From Bradyrhizobium vignae (GTDB lineage: Bacteria > Pseudomonadota > Alphaproteobacteria > Rhizobiales > Xanthobacteraceae): 64,000 nucleotides of DNA. The position numbers were made by a program, and so were the translations under genes. The notes under the pieces were generated by a model that saw nothing but the letters and a program-made list of their open reading frames with translations, was not told the origin of the DNA and made no database searches. Shown here in pieces: positions 48,928-58,690 of this stretch (position 1 is the stretch's first letter; each line of letters starts with the position of its first letter). The stretch is taken from positions 1 through 64,000 of the forward strand of contig NZ_RDQF01000041.1 in NCBI RefSeq assembly GCF_004114425.1, read 5' to 3'.

Positions 48928-50430
48928 ATGTTAATCGCTGCGGGGCCAAAGTTCATGCCTGCGAGTTCAAACTTATCGGGGTGGCGGCCGCGAGCGGTCG
49001 GACTGCTGGGGGGCGGGTTGATCGGCGGCGGGTGGGCTGCACGTTTTCTCCTGAACGGAGTGGACGTGCGGCTGTACGCCCGTTCGGCTAATACGGTCGA
49101 GCGCGTGCAGAAGATACTGGCCGACGCGCGGCGGGCATATCGGCGGCTGACGCTGGTCTCGCTTCCAGTCGAGGGTTCGCTGACAGTGGTGACGTCGGTC
49201 GCGGACGCTGTGCGCGGCGTGGAGCTCGTGCAGGAGTCGGTGCCGGAACGTTTGGAGCTCAAGCGGCCGCTGCTCGCGGCCGCCAGTCAAGCGGCGGCGC
49301 CGGAGACCCTGATTTGCTCCTCGACCTCGGGCCTTCGGCCGTCATTGCTGCAGGCGGACGTTGACCATCCCGAGCGCATGCTCGTCGCGCACCCGTTCAA
49401 CCCAGTATATCTGCTGCCGCTGGTTGAATTATGCGCCGGACAGCAAACGGCGCCTGAGGCGCTGGTGCGGGGGGCGGAGATTTACCGTGCGGTGGGGATG
49501 TACCCCCTTGTGATGCGCAAAGAAGTGGACGGGTTCATCGCTAACCGGCTGCAGGAGGCGGTGTTCCGTGAGGCGCTGTGGCTGGTGCATGACGATGTGG
49601 CTACCGTGCAGGAGGTCGACGATGCGGTTCGCTACTCCTTCGGACTGCGCCGTCCGGTGATGGGGCCTGTGCAAGGCTACCGCGTCACGGTTGCCGAGAC
49701 CAGCGCGCGCCGTGCGATGGAGCGATTCGCACCCGAGCTGAAGTTGCCCTGGACGAAGCTCACCGAGGTGCCGGAGTTTACCGACGCTTTCCTCGACAAA
49801 CTCGCCGAGCAGTCTGAGACACAGGCCGGGAAGCTGACGATCCCTGAGCTCGAACAGAAGCGCGACGATTGCCTCGTCGCCGTGCTGCAGGGCTTGCGCG
49901 CTCAGGGTTACGGCGCAGGTGAGACGCTCGCGCTTTGGGAGCAAGGGCTGCGCGACCGCCTTCCACAGCTAACCAGCGGCTCCGGCCCGCTGCGGACGGC
50001 GACAGGGCAGATAACTTCTGAGTGGAACGCGCAGGACACTGAGAGCCACTACCCTCAGCTCTTCGGCATCGCCACCGAGAACCTGCTCCGTTACATCGGC
50101 GTCGACGGCGAGTACCGTTCAAACAACGGCGGGTACCGCCTAATCGAGATGCACCTCTCTTACCTCAGGGAACTCTACGCCGGCGATTGCGTCCAGGTCC
50201 TCACGCAAATCCTCGGTGCCGACGACATGTGCATTCGTCTGTTGCACGTGCTCACGCGCGAGGGCGACGAGGAGCCGATGGTCACAGGCGAGCAGCTGCT
50301 GGTTCATATTAACGCCGGCAACGGGCACCGCGGACCCGTGCAGGGGCATGTGCGCGAGCGTGTGCTGGAGTTAGCGCGACTGCACGCGGAGCTGCCCCAT
50401 CCGGAGCGCGAAAACGTCCGCCTGCGCTGA
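48928..50430 (+). CDS. Carnitine dehydrogenase-thioesterase fusion, copy 2 (thioesterase active site altered)
   Basis: The protein has 500 residues and is collinear with copy 1. The dehydrogenase half is well preserved: VGLLGGGLIGGGWAARF and the catalytic motif VAHPFNPVYLLPL (H155), ELCAGQQTAPEA, KEVDGFIANRLQEAVFREAL. In the thioesterase half the motif WVDYxGHxxxSRY reads WNAQDTESHY: three residues including the catalytic Asp are gone and GH is AQ. The rest of the hot-dog domain (RYIGVDGEYRSN, GADDMCIRLLHVLTREG) remains. The start may be 48928 or ATG 48955. The gene stands alone, divergent from the copy 1 operon. Confidence 0.85.
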   Translation: MLIAAGPKFMPASSNLSGWRPRAVGLLGGGLIGGGWAARFLLNGVDVRLYARSANTVERVQKILADARRAYRRLTLVSLPVEGSLTVVTSVADAVRGVELVQESVPERLELKRPLLAAASQAAAPETLICSSTSGLRPSLLQADVDHPERMLVAHPFNPVYLLPLVELCAGQQTAPEALVRGAEIYRAVGMYPLVMRKEVDGFIANRLQEAVFREALWLVHDDVATVQEVDDAVRYSFGLRRPVMGPVQGYRVTVAETSARRAMERFAPELKLPWTKLTEVPEFTDAFLDKLAEQSETQAGKLTIPELEQKRDDCLVAVLQGLRAQGYGAGETLALWEQGLRDRLPQLTSGSGPLRTATGQITSEWNAQDTESHYPQLFGIATENLLRYIGVDGEYRSNNGGYRLIEMHLSYLRELYAGDCVQVLTQILGADDMCIRLLHVLTREGDEEPMVTGEQLLVHINAGNGHRGPVQGHVRERVLELARLHAELPHPERENVRLR

Positions 50431-50855
50431 CCGCGAACTCACCTGGCGGGACGCGACAACTGCCCAAGACACCGCACACAAGACGCTTACTCCGTTCGGG
50501 AGGCTTCAGAGCAACCGCCATGCCTAGTAAGCAGCTACGCAGCAAGCGACCGTTGTGCCGCGCCCGCCGGAGACCTCGAGAATGTCGTGGCCCGTGCCCC
50601 GTGCACTGGCTATGACCTGTGCGCGAGCGTTGCGGCCCAATATCGATGGGCATCAAAATGGAAAGCAACAAAGCGCCGTCAGTTCTGCGGCCGACAGAAA
50701 TTCCTTGCTAACAAGGTGCGCTCGAAGGGTATTTTTGCGCCGAGATCGTCTGCGGTAACAGCCAGGTATTTGCGTGCAGAACCCAAAGTACCAAAATGCC
50801 TCTGGTCGGCATTGGCGAGCCAGGAACTTTGTGTAACGCGAGAAGAGAGGAAACA
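50431..50855. other. Upstream region of the ABC operon, no gene recognised
   Basis: About 425 bases containing only short frames. The end carries GAGAGG before the binding-protein ATG. Confidence 0.4.
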
Positions 50856-52442
50856 ATGAGCGATGTCGGATTCGGGGTTGAGGCTTTACGACGCGGGATG
50901 TCGCGTCGGGAGTTGACCAATCTCCTCATTGGGTCCGGTATGTCGGCTGCCGCGGCTGGCACATTTGCGATCTCCGCTAGCATCGCGCATGCGCAAACCC
51001 CTCGCCGGGGCGGCAGGATCAAGGTTGCGCACTCGCAAAGTTCGACCGCCGAGACGCTTGACCCGGCGAGGGCCATGAACTCATCTGACAATGTGCGCTT
51101 GTTTATGTTCTACAATGGGCTGACTCGTTTCAATGAGGAGCTTTCGACCGAGCTCGACCTCGCCGAAGAAATTACGCCAAGTCAACGCGCAACTATCTGG
51201 AACATCAAACTGCGGCGTGACGTACGCTTTCATGACGGGACGCCGCTGACCTCGGCCGACGTCGTGTATTCTCTGCGCCGCCATAAAGATCCGGCTGTAG
51301 GCTCGGGTGGACGTAGCCTCGTTACCGCGATCGAGGAGATCACCGCGACCGGGCCGCGCGAGGTGCGCATCATCCTCAGCGGCCCCAATTACGAGTTGCC
51401 CGCGATCTTGTCCATCTGGCATTTTCTCGTTGTCAAAGATGGTGCCACCGATTTTCGTACGGCAAACGGCACCGGCCCTTATGAGTGCCAGGAATTCCAA
51501 CCGGGCGGGCGCACGATCGCCATGCGCAATTCCGAGTACTTCAGGCCCGGGAAGCCCTATCTCGACGAGATCGAATTTTTCGGCATTACCGACGAATCGG
51601 CGCGGGTTAATGCATTGCTCGCGGGCAACGTACAACTCATCAATTCGGTCAGTCAGCGTTCGGCGCGGCGCATTGTCACGGCCCCGAACCTGTCGCTCTT
51701 CGAAACCAAGTGCGGCGCCTACCAAGACCTCGTAATCCGGCTCGACCAAGCGCCCGGATCGAATCCGGACTTTGTGCTCGCGGTCAAGCACTTGTTCAAT
51801 CGCGAGCAAATTGCCCGCGCCGTCTACCGAAATTTCGCGACTGTCGCCAACGACCAGCCGATCGGCCCGACTAGCCCCTTCTACGATCCGGGCCTGCCGC
51901 AGCGGCCATTTGACCTCGACAAGGCCGCCTTCCACCTGCAGCGCTCAGGCTTCGGTAATCAAACCTTCCCGATCGTCATCTCGCCAGCGGCGAGGAACTC
52001 GGAAGAGATCGCGCTGTTGCTGCAGCAAAGCGGCCGGGAGATCGGCCTGAATTTTCAGCTCCAGCGCGTACCAGCCGAGGGCTATTGGTGGAACTACTAC
52101 ATGAAACGTCCGATCTTCTTCAGCTCTGTCCCCCCAAAAGCGACCCCCGATATTGCTTTCACCACCTTCTTCCAATCGCGGGCGCCCTGGAACGAGAGCG
52201 CTTGGCGCAACGAGCGGTTCGACGCACTCCTACTCGAGGCCCGCGCCGAGGCCGATACTGGTAAAAGGGGACAGGTGTACCGTGAGATGCAGAGTCTGAT
52301 CCACGACGGCTCGGGCGTTTGCATCCCGGTGTTCGCCAGCTATCTCGACGCGCACGACAGCGACCTTAAAGGTCTGTTGCCAATCGCCGTCGGCGGCATG
52401 ATGGCTGATAGTTTCGCTGAACACGTATGGCTCGATCAATGA
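50856..52442 (+). CDS. ABC transporter solute-binding protein, peptide/opine class, Tat-type signal
   Basis: This 528-residue SBP_bac_5 protein is intact. The N-terminus has a twin-arginine signal, SRRELTNLL, then a hydrophobic stretch and SIAHA-QTPRRGG as likely cleavage site near residue 47. Mature features are LDPARAMNSSDNVRLFMFYNGLTR, VRFHDGTPLTSADVVYSL, NGTGPYECQEFQPGG and FNREQIARAVY. Such proteins deliver peptides, opines or related compounds to the permeases encoded directly downstream. The start at 50856 follows GAGAGG; a longer frame begins at 50796. I recall a similar gene as y4tO in pNGR234a. Confidence 0.9.
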   Translation: MSDVGFGVEALRRGMSRRELTNLLIGSGMSAAAAGTFAISASIAHAQTPRRGGRIKVAHSQSSTAETLDPARAMNSSDNVRLFMFYNGLTRFNEELSTELDLAEEITPSQRATIWNIKLRRDVRFHDGTPLTSADVVYSLRRHKDPAVGSGGRSLVTAIEEITATGPREVRIILSGPNYELPAILSIWHFLVVKDGATDFRTANGTGPYECQEFQPGGRTIAMRNSEYFRPGKPYLDEIEFFGITDESARVNALLAGNVQLINSVSQRSARRIVTAPNLSLFETKCGAYQDLVIRLDQAPGSNPDFVLAVKHLFNREQIARAVYRNFATVANDQPIGPTSPFYDPGLPQRPFDLDKAAFHLQRSGFGNQTFPIVISPAARNSEEIALLLQQSGREIGLNFQLQRVPAEGYWWNYYMKRPIFFSSVPPKATPDIAFTTFFQSRAPWNESAWRNERFDALLLEARAEADTGKRGQVYREMQSLIHDGSGVCIPVFASYLDAHDSDLKGLLPIAVGGMMADSFAEHVWLDQ

Positions 52443-52506
52443 GCGGAGTTGCGGTAGCGCCAGAAAGGCGCGTTCTGCGATGTAGCGCAGCCGCTGGAAA
52501 AAGGCC

Positions 52507-53460
52507 ATGAACGCCCTCCTGGTTCGTCTCCTGGTGAGCAGAATCGCGATCGCGATCCTGACCCTTCTTTTCGTATCGGTTGCAGTCTTCCTCGGAACTG
52601 AGATGTTGCCCGGCGACGTCGCACAGGCTGTGTACGGTCAAAACGCAACGCCAGATGCGGTCGAGGGACTGAGACGAGCCCTTCACCTGGATCAGCCTGC
52701 CTATCTGCGCTACTTGCTGTGGCTCGGTCGGCTGCTAACCGGGGATCCTGGCAACTCACTAGTCAACAATCTACCTATTGCCGAACTCGTTGCAACTCGA
52801 CTGCCGAACTCACTGATGCTCGCTTCGGTGACAATCGTGGTATGCGTGCCGATGTCGCTCATTCTTGGTATTAGCTCAGCGATTTGGCAAGACAGTCTCT
52901 ACGACCGCACAGTCAGCTTGGCGACTATGTCGCTCGTGTCGGTTCCGGAGCTCGTCATCGCGACACTCGCGGTAATCATGTTTGCTGTGAACCTGCGTTG
53001 GTTTCCGGCGCTCTCCTACTCGGCTGGACTCCTTTCGCTCAATCAAATCTTCCAGCTATTCGCGCTTCCCGTCTTCACTCTTAGCTGCGTGCTGATCGCC
53101 CAAATCATGCGCACGACGCGGGCGGCCGTGATTGACTGCCTGCGCTCGTCCTATGTTGAGACAGCTGTACTCAAGGGCGCGCGCCCGATGCGCATCGTGC
53201 TGAACCACGCCGTGCCGAACGCGATCGGACCGATCGCTAACGCGGTTGCGCTCAGCGTTTCACACCTGCTTGGCGGAGCTGTTATTGTCGAGACCATATT
53301 TAACTTTCCCGGCCTAGGACGCCTTTTGGTCGATGCAGTGGCGACACGGGACATGCCGCTCATCCAGGCCTGCGTTATTATCTACTGTGCAGCCTATCTT
53401 TTTCTCGTCGCGTTGGCTGATATCGCCGGGATGCTATCCAACCCGAGGCTTCGCCATTGA
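52507..53460 (+). CDS. ABC transporter permease (DppB-like)
   Basis: This inner-membrane permease has 317 residues. The N-terminal helix (IAIAILTLLFVSVAVFLGT) is followed by the DppB-type LPGDVAQAVYGQNATPDAVEGLRRALHLD segment. Five more helices follow, with the coupling EAA-like loop VETAVLKGARPMRIVLNHAVPNA, which contacts the ATPase. It starts 64 bases after the binding-protein gene, and its stop overlaps the next start by one base (TGATG). Confidence 0.9.
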   Translation: MNALLVRLLVSRIAIAILTLLFVSVAVFLGTEMLPGDVAQAVYGQNATPDAVEGLRRALHLDQPAYLRYLLWLGRLLTGDPGNSLVNNLPIAELVATRLPNSLMLASVTIVVCVPMSLILGISSAIWQDSLYDRTVSLATMSLVSVPELVIATLAVIMFAVNLRWFPALSYSAGLLSLNQIFQLFALPVFTLSCVLIAQIMRTTRAAVIDCLRSSYVETAVLKGARPMRIVLNHAVPNAIGPIANAVALSVSHLLGGAVIVETIFNFPGLGRLLVDAVATRDMPLIQACVIIYCAAYLFLVALADIAGMLSNPRLRH

Positions 53461-54326
53461 TGAGCGTCGATCATAACAACACGGCTATCGAAGCACCCGC
53501 GCAGCCGCGCCGTCGACTGCCCCTGTCGCTCGGCGGGATGGTCGGCGCTACGATAGTCGCTTTCTGGGTTGTCGTGGCGATCATCGGTCCGTACATCGCC
53601 CCTCACGACGCCGGGGCGCTGCTCGACGATGACCTGTTCGGGCATATGCGCTGGAAGTTTCCGCTCGGTAGCGACTATCTCGGCCGCGATGTCCTGAGCC
53701 GCATCCTCGTCGGGGCACGCTATTCGATCGGCGTCGCGACAGTGGCGACGTTCCTCGCGGTCCTGATGGGCGGTAGCCTCGGCATGCTGGCCGCCGTCTC
53801 GCGCGGGCCGGTCGACATGACGCTCAGCCGTCTCTTCGACGCGCTGATCTCTATCCCAAGCAAGATGTCCGCACTCGTCCTCATTGCAGCGCTCGGATCC
53901 TCGATCCCGGTGTTGATCGCGACCGTCGCCGGGATCTTTACGCCTGGTGTATTCCGCATTTGGCGTGGGCTCGCGATTAACGTGAACGCGCTCGATTTCG
54001 TCGAGGTCGCGCGTGCTCGCGGGGAGAGTACAGCGTACCTGATTCGCGAAGAGATCCTGCCGAACATTTCGGGCCCAGTGCTGACCGATTTCGGTCTGCG
54101 CTTCATGTTCGCCGTCCTCCTCCTGTCGAGTCTTTCTTTTGTTGGGCTCGGCGTGCAGCCGCCGGACGCCGACTGGGGCTCGCTCGTCCGCGAAAACATC
54201 GACGGCCTAGCTGATGGAGCACCCGCTGTCATCATGCCAGCCATTGCGATAGCGACGCTGACCGTCGGAGTTAACCTTCTCGTTGACAATCTGCCAAGGC
54301 GCTGGTCCTCAACCGTGGAGCACTGA
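53460..54326 (+). CDS. ABC transporter permease (DppC-like)
   Basis: The 288-residue protein has the N-terminal DppC domain and helix (GGMVGATIVAFWVVVAIIGPYIAPHD), LGSDYLGRDVLSRILVGARYS, and the coupling loop DFVEVARARGESTAYLIREEILPN, ending with VGLGVQPPDADWGSLV. The ATG at 53460 overlaps the dppB-like stop, indicating translational coupling. It pairs with the preceding permease to form the membrane channel. Confidence 0.9.
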   Translation: MSVDHNNTAIEAPAQPRRRLPLSLGGMVGATIVAFWVVVAIIGPYIAPHDAGALLDDDLFGHMRWKFPLGSDYLGRDVLSRILVGARYSIGVATVATFLAVLMGGSLGMLAAVSRGPVDMTLSRLFDALISIPSKMSALVLIAALGSSIPVLIATVAGIFTPGVFRIWRGLAINVNALDFVEVARARGESTAYLIREEILPNISGPVLTDFGLRFMFAVLLLSSLSFVGLGVQPPDADWGSLVRENIDGLADGAPAVIMPAIAIATLTVGVNLLVDNLPRRWSSTVEH

Positions 54327-54329
54327 GCG

Positions 54330-56153
54330 ATGGCTCCCCTAGTGAAAGTCGACCGCCTATGCGTCACCGCGCGTGATGAGCGCGGAAATAACCGCGCCAT
54401 TGTGAAGGATGTGAGTTTTGAGGTTCAGCGCGGCGAAGTCGTCGCGCTAATAGGCGAATCCGGTTCGGGCAAGACCACGATTGCGCTGTCGTTGATGGGC
54501 CATACCCGGTCGGGTATCAAGATCGCCGGCGGCAGCATCACGTTCGATGGACAAAGCCTGCTGGATATGAGGTCGCGTGATCTCTCAATCGTCCGCGGCC
54601 GCGATATTGCCTACGTGCCGCAGTGCGCAGCCGCCTCATTCAATCCGGCACATCCGCTTCTCAGGCAGGTGATTGAAAGCTCACAAATTCACCGCGTCAT
54701 GTCTGCGGCCGAAGCCGAGGCCAAGGCGATTGCGCTCTTCCGCGAACTCGCGCTGCCCAATCCCGATCATATCGGCCAACGCTATTCGCACCAAGTCTCG
54801 GGCGGTCAGATTCAGCGCCTGCTTGCTGCCATGGCGCTTGTCACAGACCCGAAGCTCGTCATCTTCGACGAGCCGACCACCGCGCTTGATGTGACGACCC
54901 AGATCGAGGTGCTTCGCGTCTTCAAAACGGCGATCAAGAAGCGCGGCACGACTGCAGTCTACGTCTCGCACGACCTCGCCGTGGTCGCCCAGATGGCGGA
55001 CCGCATTATCGTGCTGCGCGACGGCATCATCCGCGAGGTGGCTTCGACCGGGCGCATCCTCACCCAACCGAGAAACGACTACACCAAGATTCTCCTCGCT
55101 GCCGCCAAGCCGCGGGTGCGGGCAGCCACGAACGGAATAAGGAAGGAAACCTCTGTCCCGCCAGTCCTCAAGGTGATGAACGTTGTTGCCGGACACGGTG
55201 CCGTGGATGAGCGTGGTATTCCGGCAGTCCCGTTGCTACGCGATGTGGGGTTCAGCATCAAAGCGGGCAGTACGCTTGGCGTGATTGGAGAATCCGGCAG
55301 CGGCAAAAGCACGCTCGCCCGCGTCATCGCCGGGCTTCTGCCTGCGACGCGCGGAGAGGTGCTACTCAACGGCACGAAGCTACCGCGGAACGCCGCTCAC
55401 CGGACGCGCGACCAGCTGCGCCGCATCCAGATCGTTTTCCAGATAGCCGATACCGCGCTGAATCCAGCGCGCTCAATCGGACGCATCCTCGGGCGGCCAC
55501 TCGAGTTCTACAACGGCCTTGTTGGTGACAAGCGGCGGCGATGCGTGGCCGAACTCCTCGACATGGTGCACCTGCCAGCAGCGGTGGCCGATCTTTTTCC
55601 GAGTGAACTCTCGGGCGGACAAAAGCAGCGGGTCAATCTCGCAAGGGCGCTCGCGGCGGAACCCTCGCTCATCCTATGCGACGAGGTGACGTCCGGGCTC
55701 GACACGGTGGTCCGCGCCGCGATCCTGGACCTCCTCGCCAAGTTGCAGCGCGATCTAGGCGTTGCCTACCTCTTCATCAGCCACGACCTGTCTACAGTGA
55801 AGGCGGTGTGTGATGAGGTGATGGTTCTTTATGCTGGACAGAGAATGGAGTACGGCAGTCGTGGTGCCTTGCATCAGCGCCCGCGGCATCCTTATTCAGA
55901 TCTCCTCATCTCCTCGGTGCCGGAGCTTCGGCAAGGCTGGCTCGACGGCATTAGTGAGATGATGCCGAAGGAAACATCAGCTGCAATCGCTGGGGTGGCT
56001 GGCGGGGAGACCTGTCGCTTTTTCGAGCGATGTGCGGTGCGCATCCAGGGCCGCTGCGATGTTGAGGGAATACCAGTACGATTGCTATCGAAAGGTGCCG
56101 AAATCCGTTGCCAGCGAACGGAACAGGAGCTCATTGAGCTGTTCACTCCGTGA
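54330..56153 (+). CDS. Fused dipeptide-type ABC ATPase (DppD-DppF)
   Basis: The 607-residue protein contains two complete ATPase domains. The first has GESGSGKTTIALSLMG, QVSGGQIQRLLAAMAL and VIFDEPTTALDVTTQ. The second has GESGSGKSTLARVIAG, ELSGGQKQRVNLARAL and LILCDEVTSGLDTVV. A C-terminal Cys-containing tail (GETCRFFERCAVRIQGRCD) is the oligopeptide-transporter ATPase signature. DppD and DppF are often separate; here they are one chain, common in rhizobial systems. It begins four bases after the permease stop, completing the operon. Confidence 0.9.
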   Translation: MAPLVKVDRLCVTARDERGNNRAIVKDVSFEVQRGEVVALIGESGSGKTTIALSLMGHTRSGIKIAGGSITFDGQSLLDMRSRDLSIVRGRDIAYVPQCAAASFNPAHPLLRQVIESSQIHRVMSAAEAEAKAIALFRELALPNPDHIGQRYSHQVSGGQIQRLLAAMALVTDPKLVIFDEPTTALDVTTQIEVLRVFKTAIKKRGTTAVYVSHDLAVVAQMADRIIVLRDGIIREVASTGRILTQPRNDYTKILLAAAKPRVRAATNGIRKETSVPPVLKVMNVVAGHGAVDERGIPAVPLLRDVGFSIKAGSTLGVIGESGSGKSTLARVIAGLLPATRGEVLLNGTKLPRNAAHRTRDQLRRIQIVFQIADTALNPARSIGRILGRPLEFYNGLVGDKRRRCVAELLDMVHLPAAVADLFPSELSGGQKQRVNLARALAAEPSLILCDEVTSGLDTVVRAAILDLLAKLQRDLGVAYLFISHDLSTVKAVCDEVMVLYAGQRMEYGSRGALHQRPRHPYSDLLISSVPELRQGWLDGISEMMPKETSAAIAGVAGGETCRFFERCAVRIQGRCDVEGIPVRLLSKGAEIRCQRTEQELIELFTP

Positions 56154-56927
56154 ATGCTCCGACGGCGCCTCGTCGTTGCTATGAGGACGATTTGTTGTTT
56201 GCGAAGCGCGCCAACATTGTTCTCACGCCATCAACCCGATGGTCTCAAATGAAGGCTTAGGCGGCGCGTGTTGCACCTCCAAGGAAGCAAGCGTGCGAAG
56301 GTGGCGCTAACCAGAAAGTTGGCTGTCGTCCTTCACCCGAAGGTGGGTCGATGGAACCCAACAACAAATTCGGCTACGGATCTTGGTAGTTCCAAGATGT
56401 CCTGCATCCGCTAAAATGGTCACGGATCCTCGACGTGTGCGCCTATTGGAGGCGCGAAAGGCGTGCTGGTTCGCTTAATCGATATACGTAGCGGACGCTA
56501 CATTCTCAATCGCAACCAAGCAATGACTACTGAACGCTTGGGAATCGAGTTGCGAAGTTATCAGGTTGATTTTTCAAACAGCGCCAGGACATGTGAGTAT
56601 CGGGGGAGCAAAGTGAACAAGATCTTTGGTGGCTGTTACAAACAGAATGGCGAGAAGTTGAGGACTGGTTCGCGACCACAACTGCTGGAGTTCAGCTGCC
56701 GTCGCGATCCACCAGATATATTCTCTTGCTTCAAGGTTCGGTGATGTCGAAAGCGATACAGATGTGTCAATGTTTTGGAGTGAGCTCGGTCGAGCATTTA
56801 TCATTTCTCTCACCAAGAAGATTCTCGCGGCCGATCTTCGCTGCCTCGAGCTCCTGAAGCGCCGTTGCGCGATTCGCTCGATATCGCGGTTAATCACGAA
56901 GCTGCTTACGCCGCCCTCCGCCTACTG
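56154..56927. other. Upstream region of the deacetylase, no gene recognised
   Basis: Short frames only. A run of in-frame codons from a TTG at 56865 leads into the deacetylase gene, so its true start may lie in this stretch. Confidence 0.4.
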
Positions 56928-57875
56928 ATGCAAATTGCGCCGGAAGTTGATCTCGTCATAATCAGCAGCCCACACTGGAGACAGCGCTTGCCAAACATCC
57001 CATGGCCAAACGGTGCCAAGATCGCCGTCAATCTCACTTTCGATTTCGATGCAGAGACCTTGTGGCTCGGGCGCGACCCGACCAATGTCGATCGTCCCGG
57101 CACATTGTCGCAGGGGACCTACGGCGCGAAGATAGGCGTACCCAAGATCCTCGAACTTCTTGCCGACCAAGAGTTGCCTGCCACTTTCTTCGTGCCCGGG
57201 TGGGTCGTCGACAACAGGACCCTTATCGTCGAGAAGATCGCAAAAGCCAATCATGAAATCGGCCACCACGGCTATCTTCACAAATCAATTGACCCGAACA
57301 ACCTGGAGATGGAAGTCGAGGAGCTTGAAAAGGGTATTGAATCGATCCAACGTGTCATTGGTGTTGCTCCCCTAGGCTATCGCGCCCCATCCGGAGAGAC
57401 GAGTGAAAATCTAATCCGCCTTCTGTCCGAAAGAGGTTTCGTCTACGACAGTACCATGCTGGACGACATCGAGCCCTACCGCCACGTCTTAGAGGACGGA
57501 ACCCCCAGCGTCATCGAATTGCCGTGGCACTGGAGCATGGATGACGCTCAGTATCTTTTGACCGGTGTCAAGTGTCACCGGCCGATAGCCACCAACGACC
57601 ACGTGCTCTCGATTTGGAAGGCGGAGTTCGACGAGGCCTATCTGTCGGGCGGCTACTTCAATCTCATCATGCATCCGCAATTGACCGGCCGCCCGTCGCG
57701 TATCCGCATGCTGCGCGAACTCATCGCTTATATCAGAAAGCACGACAATGTCTGGTTCGCACGAAGCCGTGACGTGGCGAGTGCCTGGCTAAAGATTGCG
57801 AACACGCCAAATGAAGGACCGATCGTCTCCCCCTTTCTTCGACACAGCGAAAACGGGAATATTTCGCAACGGTAA
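56928..57875 (+). CDS. Polysaccharide deacetylase (NodB-fold, PuuE-like)
   Basis: About 315 residues. The NodB homology domain has motif 1 LTFDFDAE (catalytic and metal Asp), motif 2 HEIGHHGYLHKS (metal His pair), motif 3 GYRAPSGE, then GFVYDSTMLDDIEPY and the C-terminal NLIMHPQLTGRPSRI. The extended form resembles the PuuE/allantoinase-like branch rather than NodB itself, so small-molecule amide hydrolysis is as likely as chitin-type deacetylation. Start uncertain: 56928 is the first ATG; the frame opens at TTG 56865 and no strong ribosome site is seen. It follows the ABC operon, suggesting it processes the imported compound. A broken second copy of its end lies at 37962-38285. Confidence 0.8.
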   Translation: MQIAPEVDLVIISSPHWRQRLPNIPWPNGAKIAVNLTFDFDAETLWLGRDPTNVDRPGTLSQGTYGAKIGVPKILELLADQELPATFFVPGWVVDNRTLIVEKIAKANHEIGHHGYLHKSIDPNNLEMEVEELEKGIESIQRVIGVAPLGYRAPSGETSENLIRLLSERGFVYDSTMLDDIEPYRHVLEDGTPSVIELPWHWSMDDAQYLLTGVKCHRPIATNDHVLSIWKAEFDEAYLSGGYFNLIMHPQLTGRPSRIRMLRELIAYIRKHDNVWFARSRDVASAWLKIANTPNEGPIVSPFLRHSENGNISQR

Positions 57876-58279
57876 GCCTCGCGGGAGATCACGCGTTCGT
57901 CAGCGGTCTACTTATGATTGTCCGGGATCCGATGTCCATCCAACACCGTGCCTTCGCCGACCGCAAAACTGGAGTCGGCTGCAGCCGTTGCTTTTGCAAA
58001 CTTCCGCTCAAGCCAAAGATGTCGAGACGAGGCTAACTATTAGGAAGTAAGGCGCCGGCCATCGTCGTCGCATCTTGACGTTGAAGTGGACGTAGGTCTC
58101 CGTGCGAGCTTGGCTGATCAACTCCACCACGGGACTTGCAGACAGAATGGGAGAAGGCAGGATGGCTTGACCAAACGCGGGCATCAAAATTAAAGACCCG
58201 GCGAAAATCTGAGTAGAAACTGCTTCGTTGCTCATTACTCGGTAAGGAGAGTAACTAATCAGAAGGTCCCTTCTCGATG
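57876..58279. other. Intergenic stretch; possible small minus-strand ORF
   Basis: A minus frame from ATG 58235 to 58008 encodes 75 residues with a hydrophobic middle (FAGSLILMPAFGQAILPSPIL). No family or ribosome site supports it. Confidence 0.3.
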
Positions 58280-58690
58280 ATGCGCCCGAAATTGAAGAAC
58301 AGAATGCGGTAGATGACTCTGCGTCTTGAAGATGAGCTTCTCGGCACGGGCGAAGTCCCAGACCGTCGCCCTTCAGCCCGCGTTCGGCGAGCTCGCAAGC
58401 AGCCCGCGAGGTGAAATCACGCACATCCGTTCTCGTACCCTGACACGGCGTTCTGCCAGAAATCGCTTTTCGGCCGGTGCCCATCCATTTTGCCAGGCGC
58501 GAGGCTGCCGGTCTCACGCTGCCGCGGCGCCCATCCAACGACCGTGCTGACAGCAACCCCGATCGCCTGGCCGCGTGATTGCAGGACAGCCCGCCGCGCT
58601 CGCTTGCGTACTTCACAGAGGAAGGCTCGCCCATCCATGGTGGCGTCCGAATCCCAGCTTAGAGAATAGCAGCCTCGCAGAACGGAGCGC
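58280..58690 (-). mobile_element. IS630-type transposase remnant
   Basis: Minus-strand pieces read FLCEVRKRARRAVLQSRGQAIG and VAVSTVVGWAPRQRETGSLAPGKMDGHRP, matching the N-terminal HTH part of IS630-family transposases (RQRETGSLAPGKMGGHRP-type wording). CELAERGLKGDG follows in another frame. The catalytic half is missing. Confidence 0.7.
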
